From Armatimonadota bacterium (lineage in GTDB: Bacteria > Sysuimicrobiota > Sysuimicrobiia > Sysuimicrobiales > Sysuimicrobiaceae), in assembly GCA_031460175.1 (NCBI GenBank), contig JAVKGW010000008.1, forward strand, positions 1 to 64,000: 64,000 nt of DNA, written 5' to 3'. Position 1 is the first letter of the stretch; each line of letters opens with the position of its first letter. The notes beneath the pieces are model-generated. The model was not told the origin of the DNA, ran no database searches, and saw nothing but the letters and a program-made list of their open reading frames with translations. The translations under genes and the position numbers were made by a program. Positions 24,661 to 32,471 of this stretch are shown here, piece by piece.

Positions 24661-25557
24661 GTGCGGCGGGCCGCCATCGACATCGGCACCAACTCCGTCC
24701 GCCTGCTGGTGGCGGACGTGGAGGACGGCCGCGTGACCCCGCTGCTGCAGCGCATGGAGATCACCCGTCTGGGAGAAGGCCTCGCCCACAGCCCCGTGCT
24801 GGCCCCTCAGGCCATCGGCCGCACCGTCCGGGCGGTCCGGGAGTTCGCGGAACGGGCGGGCGCGCTGGGCGCGGAATCCCTGGTGGTGTTCGGCACCAGC
24901 GCCCTCCGGGAGGCCCGCAACCGCGCCACCCTGGAGCGGGACCTCAAACCCCTGCGGGTCCGGGTCCTCACGGGGGAGCAGGAGGCGGAGCTCTCCTTCT
25001 TCGGGGCCCTGGCGGGGCTTCCGGAGCTGCAGGGCCGCATCCTGGTCCTGGACATCGGCGGGGGGAGCACGGAGCTCACCCTGGGAACCCGGGAGCGGAT
25101 CGAGTCCCGGGTAAGCCTGCCCCTCGGGGCCGTCCGAATGACGGAGCGGTTCATCCGCAGCGACCCCGCGGCGGAGGTGGAGCTGGAAGCTTTGAGCCGT
25201 ACCGCCGCCAGCACCCTGGGCCCATACCGCCGGATCTTCTCCCGCCCGGACGTGGCCGTGGGCGTGGGCGGGACCGCCACCACCCTCGTGGCCGTAGACC
25301 AGGCGCTGGAGCCCTACGATCCCGCACGGGTGCACGGGACCCGGCTCACGCAGCAGAAGGTGAGCTCCATGGCGCGGGGCCTCTGCGCCATGCCCCTCGC
25401 CCTGCGCCGTCGGCTTCCCGGCCTGCAGCCACAGCGGGCGGACATCATCTGCGCGGGTGCGGTCCTCCTGGCCACCCTGCTGCGGGAGCTGGAGATTCCG
25501 GAGCTCGTGGTGAGCGAGAGCGACCTCCTGTGGGGAGCCCTCCTCCGGCTGCGGTAG
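24661..25557 (+). CDS. Ppx/GppA-family phosphatase (exopolyphosphatase/ppGpp-related)
   Basis: The 298-residue protein has the ASKHA-fold motifs RRAAIDIGTNSVRLLVADV, VFGTSALREARN, VLDIGGGSTEL and GVGGTATTLVA. Enzymes of the family remove the terminal phosphate from polyphosphate or convert pppGpp to ppGpp. At about 300 residues it is the short form without the C-terminal HD-like domain. It starts at GTG 24661, 38 bases after the anti-sigma gene. Confidence 0.92.
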   Translation: MRRAAIDIGTNSVRLLVADVEDGRVTPLLQRMEITRLGEGLAHSPVLAPQAIGRTVRAVREFAERAGALGAESLVVFGTSALREARNRATLERDLKPLRVRVLTGEQEAELSFFGALAGLPELQGRILVLDIGGGSTELTLGTRERIESRVSLPLGAVRMTERFIRSDPAAEVELEALSRTAASTLGPYRRIFSRPDVAVGVGGTATTLVAVDQALEPYDPARVHGTRLTQQKVSSMARGLCAMPLALRRRLPGLQPQRADIICAGAVLLATLLRELEIPELVVSESDLLWGALLRLR

Positions 25558-25567
25558 GAAAGGCCCC

Positions 25568-27133
25568 ATGAGGCATCGGATCGCCCTCCTCGTCCTTCTG
25601 GTGGCCGCGGCCACCGCAGGGCTTCTGTGGTCTGCGGGGGTGGGATTCCGCCCAACCGCCCAGGAGGTGGATGCGGTGCGGGTGCGGCGCGGGACCCTGG
25701 AAGTGACCCTCCCCGCGGAGGGCTTCTTCGAGTCCCCCACCGTGGATCTCTCCTTCGAACTTCCGGGGCGCGTGCGCCGGGTGCTCGTCAGGGAGGGGCA
25801 ACCCGTAGAGGCGGACGACCTCCTGGCCCTCCTGGAGGACGCGGAGCTGCGTGCGGCCGCGGAGCAGGCCACGGCCGCGGCCCGATCCGCCCTCTACGAG
25901 GCCGAACGGGCCCGGGAAGCCGTCCGCGCCGCGGAGGCCGAGCTGCACAGGGCCATGGCCGCGGGAAGGGCCGCCCGCCGGGAATTAGAGCGGGCCGAGG
26001 GGGCGGTGGCCGTTGCCCGGGCTCAGCTGCGGCAGGCTCTCGCCGCCTACCGGGCCGCCCGGGCCAACCTGGCCCAACTTCGGGCCGGACCTCGACCGGA
26101 GGAGCTGCGCCAGGTGGAATCTGCGGTTGAGGCGGCTGAGGTCGGGCTGGAGGAAGCCCGACGGCACCTGGAGGTCCAGGAGCGCCTGCACCGGGAGGGC
26201 GCGGTGGCGGAGGTCCAGGTGGAAGCTGCCCGCACCCAGTACGAGACGGCCCGCGCCCGCCTCCGGCAGGTCCAGGCCCAACGGGACCTCCTCCGGGCCG
26301 GACCCCGCCGGGAGGCGATCGTGGCCGCGGAGGAGCAGGTGGCTCAGGCGGAGGCCGCGCTCGAAGCCGCCCGAGCGGTCCTCCGGCAGGCGGAGGCGGC
26401 CCGGAGGGCGGCCGTGGAGAACGTGGCGCAGGCGAAGGCGGCAGAGCGGGTCGGTCGCGCCAACGTGGCGCAGGCACGCTCGGCCCTGGGAGCCGCCCGC
26501 TCCCGGGCAGAGCAAGCCCTCGCCGCGGCCCAGGCGGCCCGGGCACGGCTGGAGAAGTCCCGCCTGCGGGCGCCCTTCGCGGGCACCGTGGTCCGGGTGC
26601 TCCTAAACCCGGGAGCCGCGGTAAGCCCGGGGGTCCCCGTGCTCCGCCTCGCGGCGCGGGAGGGGTGGGTCACCGCGGAGGTGGACGAGGCGGAGATCGG
26701 TCAGATCCACCTCGGGCAATCCGTGCGGATCCGCGCGGACGCGTACCCTGGGCGGTTCTACCGGGGGCGGGTGACCTGGATCGCGCCCTCCGTGGAGACG
26801 CGGCTGCAGGACCGGATCGTGCGCGTGCGGGTGGCGTTGGCCTCTCCGGTACGGATGCGGGTGGGCACCGCGGTGGACGTGGAGTTCGTGGTGGACCGGA
26901 TCCCCCGAGTCCTCCTGGTCCCCGCGGAGGCGGTGGTGGAGGCCGCGGACGGCAGCGCGCACGTCTACGTGGTGGAGGGCGGGGTGCTGCGCAGGAGGCC
27001 CGTGGTCCGGGGACGGCGCAACGAGGTCCAGGTAGCCGTCCTCCAGGGGCTCCGGGAGGGGGAACTGGTGGCCCTGGCGGATCCCCAGCTGCTCCGGGAC
27101 GGGCTCCGGGTCCGCATCCGCGGGATCCCATGA
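25568..27133 (+). CDS. Periplasmic adaptor/membrane fusion protein (MacA/HlyD-like)
   Basis: The 521-residue protein has an N-terminal anchor (about 3-20), a split lipoyl domain ([20 protein letters not shown] near 75 and [18 protein letters not shown] near 338), a very long Ala/Arg/Glu-rich coiled-coil hairpin (about 95-335) and a beta-barrel domain. The hairpin is longer than in typical MacA, and repeats such as RAGPRPEE and RAGPRREA suggest internal duplication. It should link the MacB-like permease encoded downstream to the outer layer or cell wall. The stop overlaps the ATPase start (ATGA). Confidence 0.88.
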   Translation: MRHRIALLVLLVAAATAGLLWSAGVGFRPTAQEVDAVRVRRGTLEVTLPAEGFFESPTVDLSFELPGRVRRVLVREGQPVEADDLLALLEDAELRAAAEQATAAARSALYEAERAREAVRAAEAELHRAMAAGRAARRELERAEGAVAVARAQLRQALAAYRAARANLAQLRAGPRPEELRQVESAVEAAEVGLEEARRHLEVQERLHREGAVAEVQVEAARTQYETARARLRQVQAQRDLLRAGPRREAIVAAEEQVAQAEAALEAARAVLRQAEAARRAAVENVAQAKAAERVGRANVAQARSALGAARSRAEQALAAAQAARARLEKSRLRAPFAGTVVRVLLNPGAAVSPGVPVLRLAAREGWVTAEVDEAEIGQIHLGQSVRIRADAYPGRFYRGRVTWIAPSVETRLQDRIVRVRVALASPVRMRVGTAVDVEFVVDRIPRVLLVPAEAVVEAADGSAHVYVVEGGVLRRRPVVRGRRNEVQVAVLQGLREGELVALADPQLLRDGLRVRIRGIP

Positions 27134-27840
27134 CGCCCGTGGTCTCCTTACGCGAGGTGCACAAGGTGTACCGAACAGGGAAGGTGGAGGTCCACGCCCT
27201 CCGCGGCATCAGCCTCGACATCTTTCCGGGAGAGTTCGTGGCCATCATGGGCCGCTCCGGGTCGGGGAAATCCACCCTCATGCACCTCATGGGGTGCCTG
27301 GACCGGCCCACCTCCGGCCGCGTGTTCCTGGAGGGCCTGGACGTCGGCAGGCTTTCCGACGATGCCCTCGCCGACATCCGGAACCAGCGGGTGGGGTTCG
27401 TGTTCCAGACCTTCAACCTCCTGCCCCGGCTGTCCGCGCTGCGAAACGTGGAGATTCCCATGGTGTACGCGGGCGTCCCCCGGTCGGAGCGCCGCCGCCG
27501 CGCCCTGGAAGCGCTGGAGCGGGTGGGTCTAGCGGACCGGATCCACCACACGCCTCAAGAGCTCTCGGGCGGGGAGCAGCAGCGGGTGGCCATCGCCCGG
27601 GCCGTGGTGAACCGTCCGAGCCTGGTGCTGGCGGACGAGCCCACCGGTAACCTCGACACCCGCTCCGGGGAGGAGATCCTCGCCCTGTTCCAGTCCTTGA
27701 ACGCGTCCGGAGTCACCGTCGTGCTCGTCACCCACGAGCCGGACGTGGCCCGGCACGCCCGGCGGATGGTGGTGTTGCAGGACGGGCAGATCGTGCGGGA
27801 CGAGCCCTTGCCCCATTCCGCGCGGCCGGCCCCGAGGTGA
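27130..27840 (+). CDS. ABC transporter ATP-binding protein (MacB/LolD type)
   Basis: The 236-residue ATPase has Walker [11 protein letters not shown]-loop [17 protein letters not shown], signature [14 protein letters not shown], Walker [13 protein letters not shown] and VTHEPDVA. The ADEPTGNLD form is typical of the MacB/LolD/FtsE group, which drives mechanotransmission rather than substrate passage. It is translationally coupled to the adaptor gene and six bases from the permease gene. Confidence 0.93.
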   Translation: MTPVVSLREVHKVYRTGKVEVHALRGISLDIFPGEFVAIMGRSGSGKSTLMHLMGCLDRPTSGRVFLEGLDVGRLSDDALADIRNQRVGFVFQTFNLLPRLSALRNVEIPMVYAGVPRSERRRRALEALERVGLADRIHHTPQELSGGEQQRVAIARAVVNRPSLVLADEPTGNLDTRSGEEILALFQSLNASGVTVVLVTHEPDVARHARRMVVLQDGQIVRDEPLPHSARPAPR

Positions 27841-27846
27841 GGGGAC

Positions 27847-29052
27847 GTGGACCTGTGGGAAGCCGTTGACCTCGCCCTGGAAGCCCTCCGTACCCACCGG
27901 CTCCGTTCCCTCCTCACGACCCTGGGCGTGGCCATCGGGGTTGCCGCGGTCATCGCCCTGGTGACCATCGGGCAGTCGGCCCGCTCGAGCGTGGTGGGGG
28001 AGCTCGCGAACCTCGGTCCGGACCTCCTGTGGGTGCTCCCGGGGAAGGCCAAGGAGGGGCAGCAGGTCCCAACCGAGGAGGGACGCCTCACCCTGACCTA
28101 CGAGGACGCCCGGGCGATCCAGGAGGGGGCTGCGGTCCGCGAGGCCGCTCCCGTCCTCCAGACCACCGCGGAGGCCTCCGGTGGAGGCCGCACCACGACC
28201 ACCGTCGTCATCGGTACCACCCCCAACTTCCTGCGCATCCGCAACCTGCAGGTGGCACACGGACGGTTCCTCTCTCCCTCCGACCTCGCCCGGCGCCGCC
28301 GGGTGGTGGTCTTGGGGGACGCCCTCGCCCGGGAGCTGTACCGGACGCCGCGGGCCGGGATCGGCCGGCGCCTGGTGCTCATGGGTCGGGCGTTCCAGGT
28401 GGTCGGGATCTTGCGGCCGGAGGGACAGCTGCTGGGCGTGAACCTGGATGACCGGGCCTACATTCCCTTCCCCACCGCCCAGCAGGTCTTCCGGGTGGAG
28501 CACGCCTCCTGGCTGTTCGTGCAGGCCCGGGACACCGCCTCCATCGCCCGGGCCCGACGCGAGGTGGAGCGGATCCTCCTCCGGAGGCACCGGGTGGAGG
28601 ATTTCACGGTGCTCACCCAGAGCCAGCTGCTCAGCTCCCTGGACGCCATCCTCCGGATCCTCACCCTGGCCCTCGGGGCCATCGCGGCCATCTCCCTGGT
28701 GGTGGGCGGCATCGGGATCATGAACATCATGCTGGTCTCCGTCACCGAACGGACCCGGGAGATCGGCATCCGGAAGGCGGTGGGAGCCCGTTTTGCGGAC
28801 GTCCTCCTGCAGTTCCTGGTGGAGGCCATGGCCATCAGCCTTCTGGGGGGCCTCGCGGGCATGGCCCTGGGGATCGGCATCTCGTGGGGCGTCACGGACC
28901 GCTTGCTCGGGAGCCCGCCCACCGCGGCCACCCTGATCCCCATCGTGGTGCTCGCCACCAGCTTTTCCGTCCTGGTGGGGCTGGTGTTCGGGGTCTATCC
29001 CGCCTGGCGGGCCGCGCGCCTGGATCCCATCGAGGCGCTCCGTCACGAATAA
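27847..29052 (+). CDS. ABC transporter permease (MacB-like)
   Basis: The 401-residue protein has one N-terminal helix (about 18-45), a large extracytoplasmic MacB_PCD domain (about 50-270) and three C-terminal helices in an FtsX domain, with GGIGIMNIMLVSVTERTREI before them. Together with the adaptor and ATPase it forms a tripartite efflux or export system for peptides, macrolides or lipids; the substrate is unknown. The start is GTG 27847. The stop codon lies within the long inverted repeat at 29048-29145. Confidence 0.9.
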   Translation: MDLWEAVDLALEALRTHRLRSLLTTLGVAIGVAAVIALVTIGQSARSSVVGELANLGPDLLWVLPGKAKEGQQVPTEEGRLTLTYEDARAIQEGAAVREAAPVLQTTAEASGGGRTTTTVVIGTTPNFLRIRNLQVAHGRFLSPSDLARRRRVVVLGDALARELYRTPRAGIGRRLVLMGRAFQVVGILRPEGQLLGVNLDDRAYIPFPTAQQVFRVEHASWLFVQARDTASIARARREVERILLRRHRVEDFTVLTQSQLLSSLDAILRILTLALGAIAAISLVVGGIGIMNIMLVSVTERTREIGIRKAVGARFADVLLQFLVEAMAISLLGGLAGMALGIGISWGVTDRLLGSPPTAATLIPIVVLATSFSVLVGLVFGVYPAWRAARLDPIEALRHE

Positions 29053-29145
29053 AACTGCCGGCGGGCCGCTCCAGGGACTGAGCCATCGCCCTTGGGGGGC
29101 GCCTCCCTGTCACCTCGGTGCCGCGTGCCCGCCGGCAGTTTTATT
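29048..29145. repeat. 98-bp element closed by a perfect 19-bp inverted repeat
   Basis: Positions 29048-29066 are the exact reverse complement of 29127-29145 (GCCCGCCGGCAGTTTTATT). The 60-nt interior can fold further: CAGGGA (29072-29077) with TCCCTG (29104-29109), CGCCC (29087-29091) with GGGCG (29097-29101), and CAC/GTG around CTCG (29111-29120). The result would be a three-way junction RNA closed by 19 pairs. A T-rich end on each strand suggests a bidirectional terminator. Unlike a normal terminator, the closing stem encloses 60 nt. It may be a structured RNA or a small mobile-like palindrome. Confidence 0.8.
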
Positions 29146-29237
29146 GTATCCCATCGGGGCTTGGAAGTCCTTCCGCGGAAGACTCTGAACACTCCGCCGG
29201 GGGACGGGAACCGGAAGAGCGGGACGGAAATTCCGCG

Positions 29238-29265
29238 TTGATGGGTCGAGGAGGCGTGGTATACT
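29238..29265 (+). promoter_or_regulatory. Promoter of the initiator tRNA gene
   Basis: TTGATG (29238-29243) is followed after 16 bp by TATACT (29260-29265). The expected transcription start is about five bases before the mature tRNA 5' end. Confidence 0.7.
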
Positions 29266-29276
29266 GAGGACGGCGA

Positions 29277-29353
29277 CGCGGGGTGGAGCAGTCTGGTAGC
29301 TCGCCGGGCTCATAACCCGGAGGTCGCGGGTTCAAATCCCGCCCCCGCTACCA
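29277..29353 (+). tRNA. Initiator tRNA-fMet (CAT)
   Basis: The 77-nt sequence closely follows the bacterial initiator tRNA: CGCGGGG acceptor, D-arm with GGTAGCTCG, anticodon loop CTCATAA closed by three consecutive G-C pairs, T-arm GTTCAAATC, and an encoded CCA. The three G-C pairs and the unpaired first base (C1 opposite U72 here) are initiator hallmarks; the E. coli mismatch is C1-A72. It stands alone with its own promoter and terminator. Confidence 0.97.
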
Positions 29354-29361
29354 GGAGTTGA

Positions 29362-29390
29362 GGGCCGAGGAAAGCCCTCGGCCCTGTTTC
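29362..29390 (+). terminator. Rho-independent terminator after tRNA-fMet
   Basis: GGGCCGAGG (29362-29370) pairs with CCTCGGCCC (29376-29384) around a 5-nt loop, followed by TGTTTC. It lies nine bases past the tRNA CCA. Confidence 0.85.
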
Positions 29391-29407
29391 ATTCAGCCGG
29401 CGGAAGA

Positions 29408-29542
29408 TCAGGGAGTCGGTTCCCTCTTCAAGGCGCGCTTGGCCTCCCGCCGGGCCTGCCGGCGGGCCGCTTTCTGCTCCCGCTTCAGCTGCTTGCGCAG
29501 CTCCCGCTGTCGCTTCAGCGCGCTGTACCGGGGTCTACCCAT
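29408..29542 (-). CDS. Small highly basic conserved-type protein, 44 residues
   Basis: The frame begins ATG at 29542, preceded by CAGGAGTCGAG, a good ribosome-binding site. It encodes MGRPRYSALKRQRELRKQL, then an almost unbroken Lys/Arg/Glu/Gln/Ala helix ending KREPTP. About 45 percent of residues are Lys or Arg. Such a composition suggests an RNA- or ribosome-binding peptide, but I recognise no characterised family. It is the second gene after the DUF89 gene on the same strand (34-base gap). The frame, ribosome-binding site and organised sequence support it as real although it is very short. Confidence 0.72.
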   Translation of the reverse strand: MGRPRYSALKRQRELRKQLKREQKAARRQARREAKRALKREPTP

Positions 29543-29576
29543 CTCGACTCCTGAGGAAGGGATTTGTCTTATCATC

Positions 29577-30818
29577 TCATGAATCCGCCCCAGGCGGTAG
29601 GGGATGCGCGAGCCGGGCTTGGATCACCCCCCATCGGCCCCTCATCCTCCACTCCGGGTCCAGGGCACCAACCCGGTCCACCACCTCCGCCTGCAGCCCT
29701 ACCACCACCTCGGACTTCAGGGTCCGTAGGACCACGAAGGGAGCGGGGAAGTAAGCAGCGGCACGTTCGAGGGGGGTGGTGGGCGGCCACCACACGTCTC
29801 CCACCAGGCGCCGGTAGTTGGCGTCTCCCTTGAGGACCACGAGGTCGGTGGCCGCGAGCTCCGCCTCCAGATCCCGAGGCATCTCGAAGTACGCGAGGCT
29901 CGTGACGAAGAACCAGTGGGCAGTCAGGCGCACCCGGCCCTCCCGGAGGCCGGCCTGCAGGCGTTCTCCCAGCGCTCCCGGGCTCCCTCCGGCCTCGGTT
30001 ACCGCCGCCAGGGTGGCCAGCACGTCGAGAGGCGTGGCGTCCGAGACGAAGAAGGGGTGCCACTTCACGTGCAGGACCACCTCCCTCGCGATCCCCTCCT
30101 CCAGCAGGAAGTCCACCAGGGCGAGGTCTGCGAGAAGCTCCCGGCCCACGTTGTCCAGGACCATCGCGATCCGAAGTCCGCAAGACTCCCTCAGGAACGC
30201 CCACACGGGCCCTGTGTCGTCTGCCAGGAGCCGGGTGTGGGGATCCCCTCCGGGCGCGGCCCGGGCTTCCTCCACGACCTCCGGAAGGCTGAGGTCGAAC
30301 CGGTTGCCCCACAGGCTTGCTTGGAAGAGATGCCGGAAGCGATCCTCGGGATCCTCAGGAAGCTCGGAGAGGAGCGCCTCCAGGGCCCGAAGGCCCCCGC
30401 GGAGCTCCGCCTCCTTCCTGCGCCAAAAGGGGTCCACGCCGTACCAGGGGCCGATCCGGAAGTACCGGGTCGTCTCCAGGAGCCGCCGGTACAAGAAGGC
30501 CTCGGCCCAGTACCACGGCACGTCCTGCCAGCTCGCGCCCAGGTACGGACCCGAGAGCGCGTCCCACAGCGGCCGGTCCGGCGCGGGTTCGGCCAGGGGC
30601 CGGATGACGCCGTGGAGGATCTCCTCCCGGAGGTCTGCGAGCGCCCTTTGGATCTCCGGGGGGAAGGGATTCTGATCTGCCACCTCCTCCAGAATTCGGG
30701 GGACCCGGATCCGGAAGGTGCGCTGGGCCAAGGAGTCCGGGTCCGAGGTCCGCAGGGGCGGCGGCAGCGCCCGGAGATCCACCCGAGGCGGCGGGAGGTC
30801 GAAGCCACGCGGTTCCAT
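29577..30818 (-). CDS. DUF89/ARMT1-family damage-control phosphatase
   Basis: The 413-residue protein has the DUF89 metal and phosphate motifs VLDNVGRELLADL (DNxGxE type) and LKGDANYRRL (KGxxN type) in a mostly helical context with PWYWAEAFLYRR. Family members are metal-dependent phosphatases that hydrolyse damaged or unwanted phosphometabolites such as sugar phosphates; ARMT1-like forms match best. The enzyme is cytoplasmic and the substrate unknown. It precedes the small basic protein gene and is divergent from 30928. Confidence 0.88.
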   Translation of the reverse strand: MEPRGFDLPPPRVDLRALPPPLRTSDPDSLAQRTFRIRVPRILEEVADQNPFPPEIQRALADLREEILHGVIRPLAEPAPDRPLWDALSGPYLGASWQDVPWYWAEAFLYRRLLETTRYFRIGPWYGVDPFWRRKEAELRGGLRALEALLSELPEDPEDRFRHLFQASLWGNRFDLSLPEVVEEARAAPGGDPHTRLLADDTGPVWAFLRESCGLRIAMVLDNVGRELLADLALVDFLLEEGIAREVVLHVKWHPFFVSDATPLDVLATLAAVTEAGGSPGALGERLQAGLREGRVRLTAHWFFVTSLAYFEMPRDLEAELAATDLVVLKGDANYRRLVGDVWWPPTTPLERAAAYFPAPFVVLRTLKSEVVVGLQAEVVDRVGALDPEWRMRGRWGVIQARLAHPLPPGADS

Positions 30819-30927
30819 CCGATCGTCTTCTTTGACGTGGATCCCCCCGGCTCCTCGGGGCGAGAGGAAGCGGTGGCCCGTGGCGCGAATTCCGCGGAAG
30901 GGGAAACTCTAGGCATCGGAGGGAGCG

Positions 30928-31131
30928 ATGGCGGAACGGGAGCCCACCTTCGCAAGCCCGGAGGAGGAGCGGGCCTACCTGCAGCAGGTGAAGGCGGAGC
31001 TGGACGCCGCGCAGACCAAGGAGGAGGTGATCGCGGTCTGGAAGCGGCACTACCTCAAAATCGGCCACCGCAAGCTCGGCCGGCTGCTGCTCGGGCGCCC
31101 CATCGAGGAACTCGTCCGGTCGAGGGGGTAG
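30928..31131 (+). CDS. Hypothetical protein, 67 residues
   Basis: The small acidic-then-basic protein (SPEEERAYLQQVKAELDAAQ, then KLGRLLLGRPIEELV) is predicted to be helical and soluble. CGGAGGGAGCG precedes the ATG. The aminotransferase gene starts two bases after its stop, so they are probably co-transcribed. I do not recognise the family. Confidence 0.75.
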   Translation: MAEREPTFASPEEERAYLQQVKAELDAAQTKEEVIAVWKRHYLKIGHRKLGRLLLGRPIEELVRSRG

Positions 31132-31133
31132 CC

Positions 31134-32468
31134 GTGGAGACTCCGGAGGAACTCTTGCGGGTGGACCGTGAACACTTCATCCACCCTCTCCATCATCCCG
31201 TGGACCACGATGACCCCATCCTCTTCGTGGAGGGAAAGGGCGCCCTCCTGCGGGACGCGGCGGGGAGGGAGTACATCGACGGCCTCGCGTCCCTGTGGAA
31301 CGTGAACGTCGGGCACGGGCGGGAAGAGCTCGCGGAGGCCGCGGCCACACAGATGCGACGGCTGGCTTACACCAGCGCCTACGCGGGCTACACCAACGAG
31401 CCCGCCGTCCGGCTGGTGGACCGGCTGCTCCGGCTCGCGTATCCGAACCTCTCCGGGGTCTACTTCACCACCTCCGGTGCGGAGTCCAACGAGACCGCCT
31501 TCAAGATCGCCCGCTACTACTGGAAGCGGCGGGGCAAGCCCACGAAGACCAAGATCATCACCCGGGTGCACGCCTACCACGGGGTCACCCTGGGAGCCAT
31601 GAGCGCCACGGGGATCCCCGCCTACCAGCGGATGTTCGAGCCGCTCGTCCCGGGATTCGTGCACATCCCGCCCTCCTACCCGTACCGGTACCCCGGGTCC
31701 ATGGCCGAGGCCCTCGAGGAGGCCATCCTGCGGGAAGGGCCCGAGAACGTGGCTGCCTTCATCGCGGAGCCCGTGATCGGAGCGGGCGGCCTCATCCCGC
31801 CCACCCCCGACTACTTCCCAAAGGTGCGGGCCATCTGTGACCGGTACGATGTGCTGTTCATCGCGGACGAGGTGATCACGGGGTTCGGCCGTACGGGGAG
31901 GTGGTTTGCCCTGGAGCACTGGGGGGTACGGCCGGACATGGTGACCTTCGCCAAGGGGGTCACCAGCGCCTACCTCCCGCTCGGGGGCGTGATGGTCTCC
32001 CGGGAGATCCACGAGGTCATCCTGGAGGCCCCCTTGGAGCAGCGGTTCATGCACGCGGCCACCTACTCCGCCCACGCCACGTGCTGTGCCGTGGCTCTCG
32101 CGAACCTGGACATCCTGGAGCGGGAGAACCTCGTGGAGCGGGCCGCGGCCATGGGAGTCCGCCTGCTGGAGGGGCTGGAGACCCTGCGCGACCTCCCAGT
32201 GGTGGGGGACGTGCGGGGGCTGGGACTCATGGCCGGGGTGGAGTTCGTGGAGGACCGGAAGACCAAGGAGCCGGCCATCGGCCTCGGCGGGCGGGTCCTA
32301 CGGGAAGCGAGACGACGCGGACTCCTGGGGCGGCTGCGAACCGGTCAGCGGGGAGAGCATCCCATCGGCGACGTGATCTGCTTCGCGCCGCCCTTCGTGA
32401 TCACCGAGGAGCAGGTGGACCGGATGGTGGAGATCCTGCGGGACGCCGTCCAGGCGGCCATGGGGTAA
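31134..32468 (+). CDS. Class III PLP aminotransferase (omega-amino acid/putrescine type)
   Basis: The 444-residue enzyme has YIDGLASLWNVNVGHGR near the N-terminus, TTSGAESNETAFKIARYYW (cofactor phosphate), ADEVITGFGRTG and TFAKGVTSAYLPLG with PLP Lys274. These features fit class III aminotransferases that use beta-alanine, GABA, putrescine or similar omega-amines with pyruvate or 2-oxoglutarate. The exact substrate is not readable from sequence. It converges with gltB, which ends four bases later. The start is GTG 31134 after CGAGGGGG. Confidence 0.9.
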   Translation: METPEELLRVDREHFIHPLHHPVDHDDPILFVEGKGALLRDAAGREYIDGLASLWNVNVGHGREELAEAAATQMRRLAYTSAYAGYTNEPAVRLVDRLLRLAYPNLSGVYFTTSGAESNETAFKIARYYWKRRGKPTKTKIITRVHAYHGVTLGAMSATGIPAYQRMFEPLVPGFVHIPPSYPYRYPGSMAEALEEAILREGPENVAAFIAEPVIGAGGLIPPTPDYFPKVRAICDRYDVLFIADEVITGFGRTGRWFALEHWGVRPDMVTFAKGVTSAYLPLGGVMVSREIHEVILEAPLEQRFMHAATYSAHATCCAVALANLDILERENLVERAAAMGVRLLEGLETLRDLPVVGDVRGLGLMAGVEFVEDRKTKEPAIGLGGRVLREARRRGLLGRLRTGQRGEHPIGDVICFAPPFVITEEQVDRMVEILRDAVQAAMG

Positions 32469-32471
32469 GCG

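Noticed and set aside
29048-29145. Inverted repeat as a MITE or insertion sequence remnant.
   Set aside because: There is no target-site duplication I can see and no transposase; a transcriptional or RNA element fits better. Copy number in the genome would decide.
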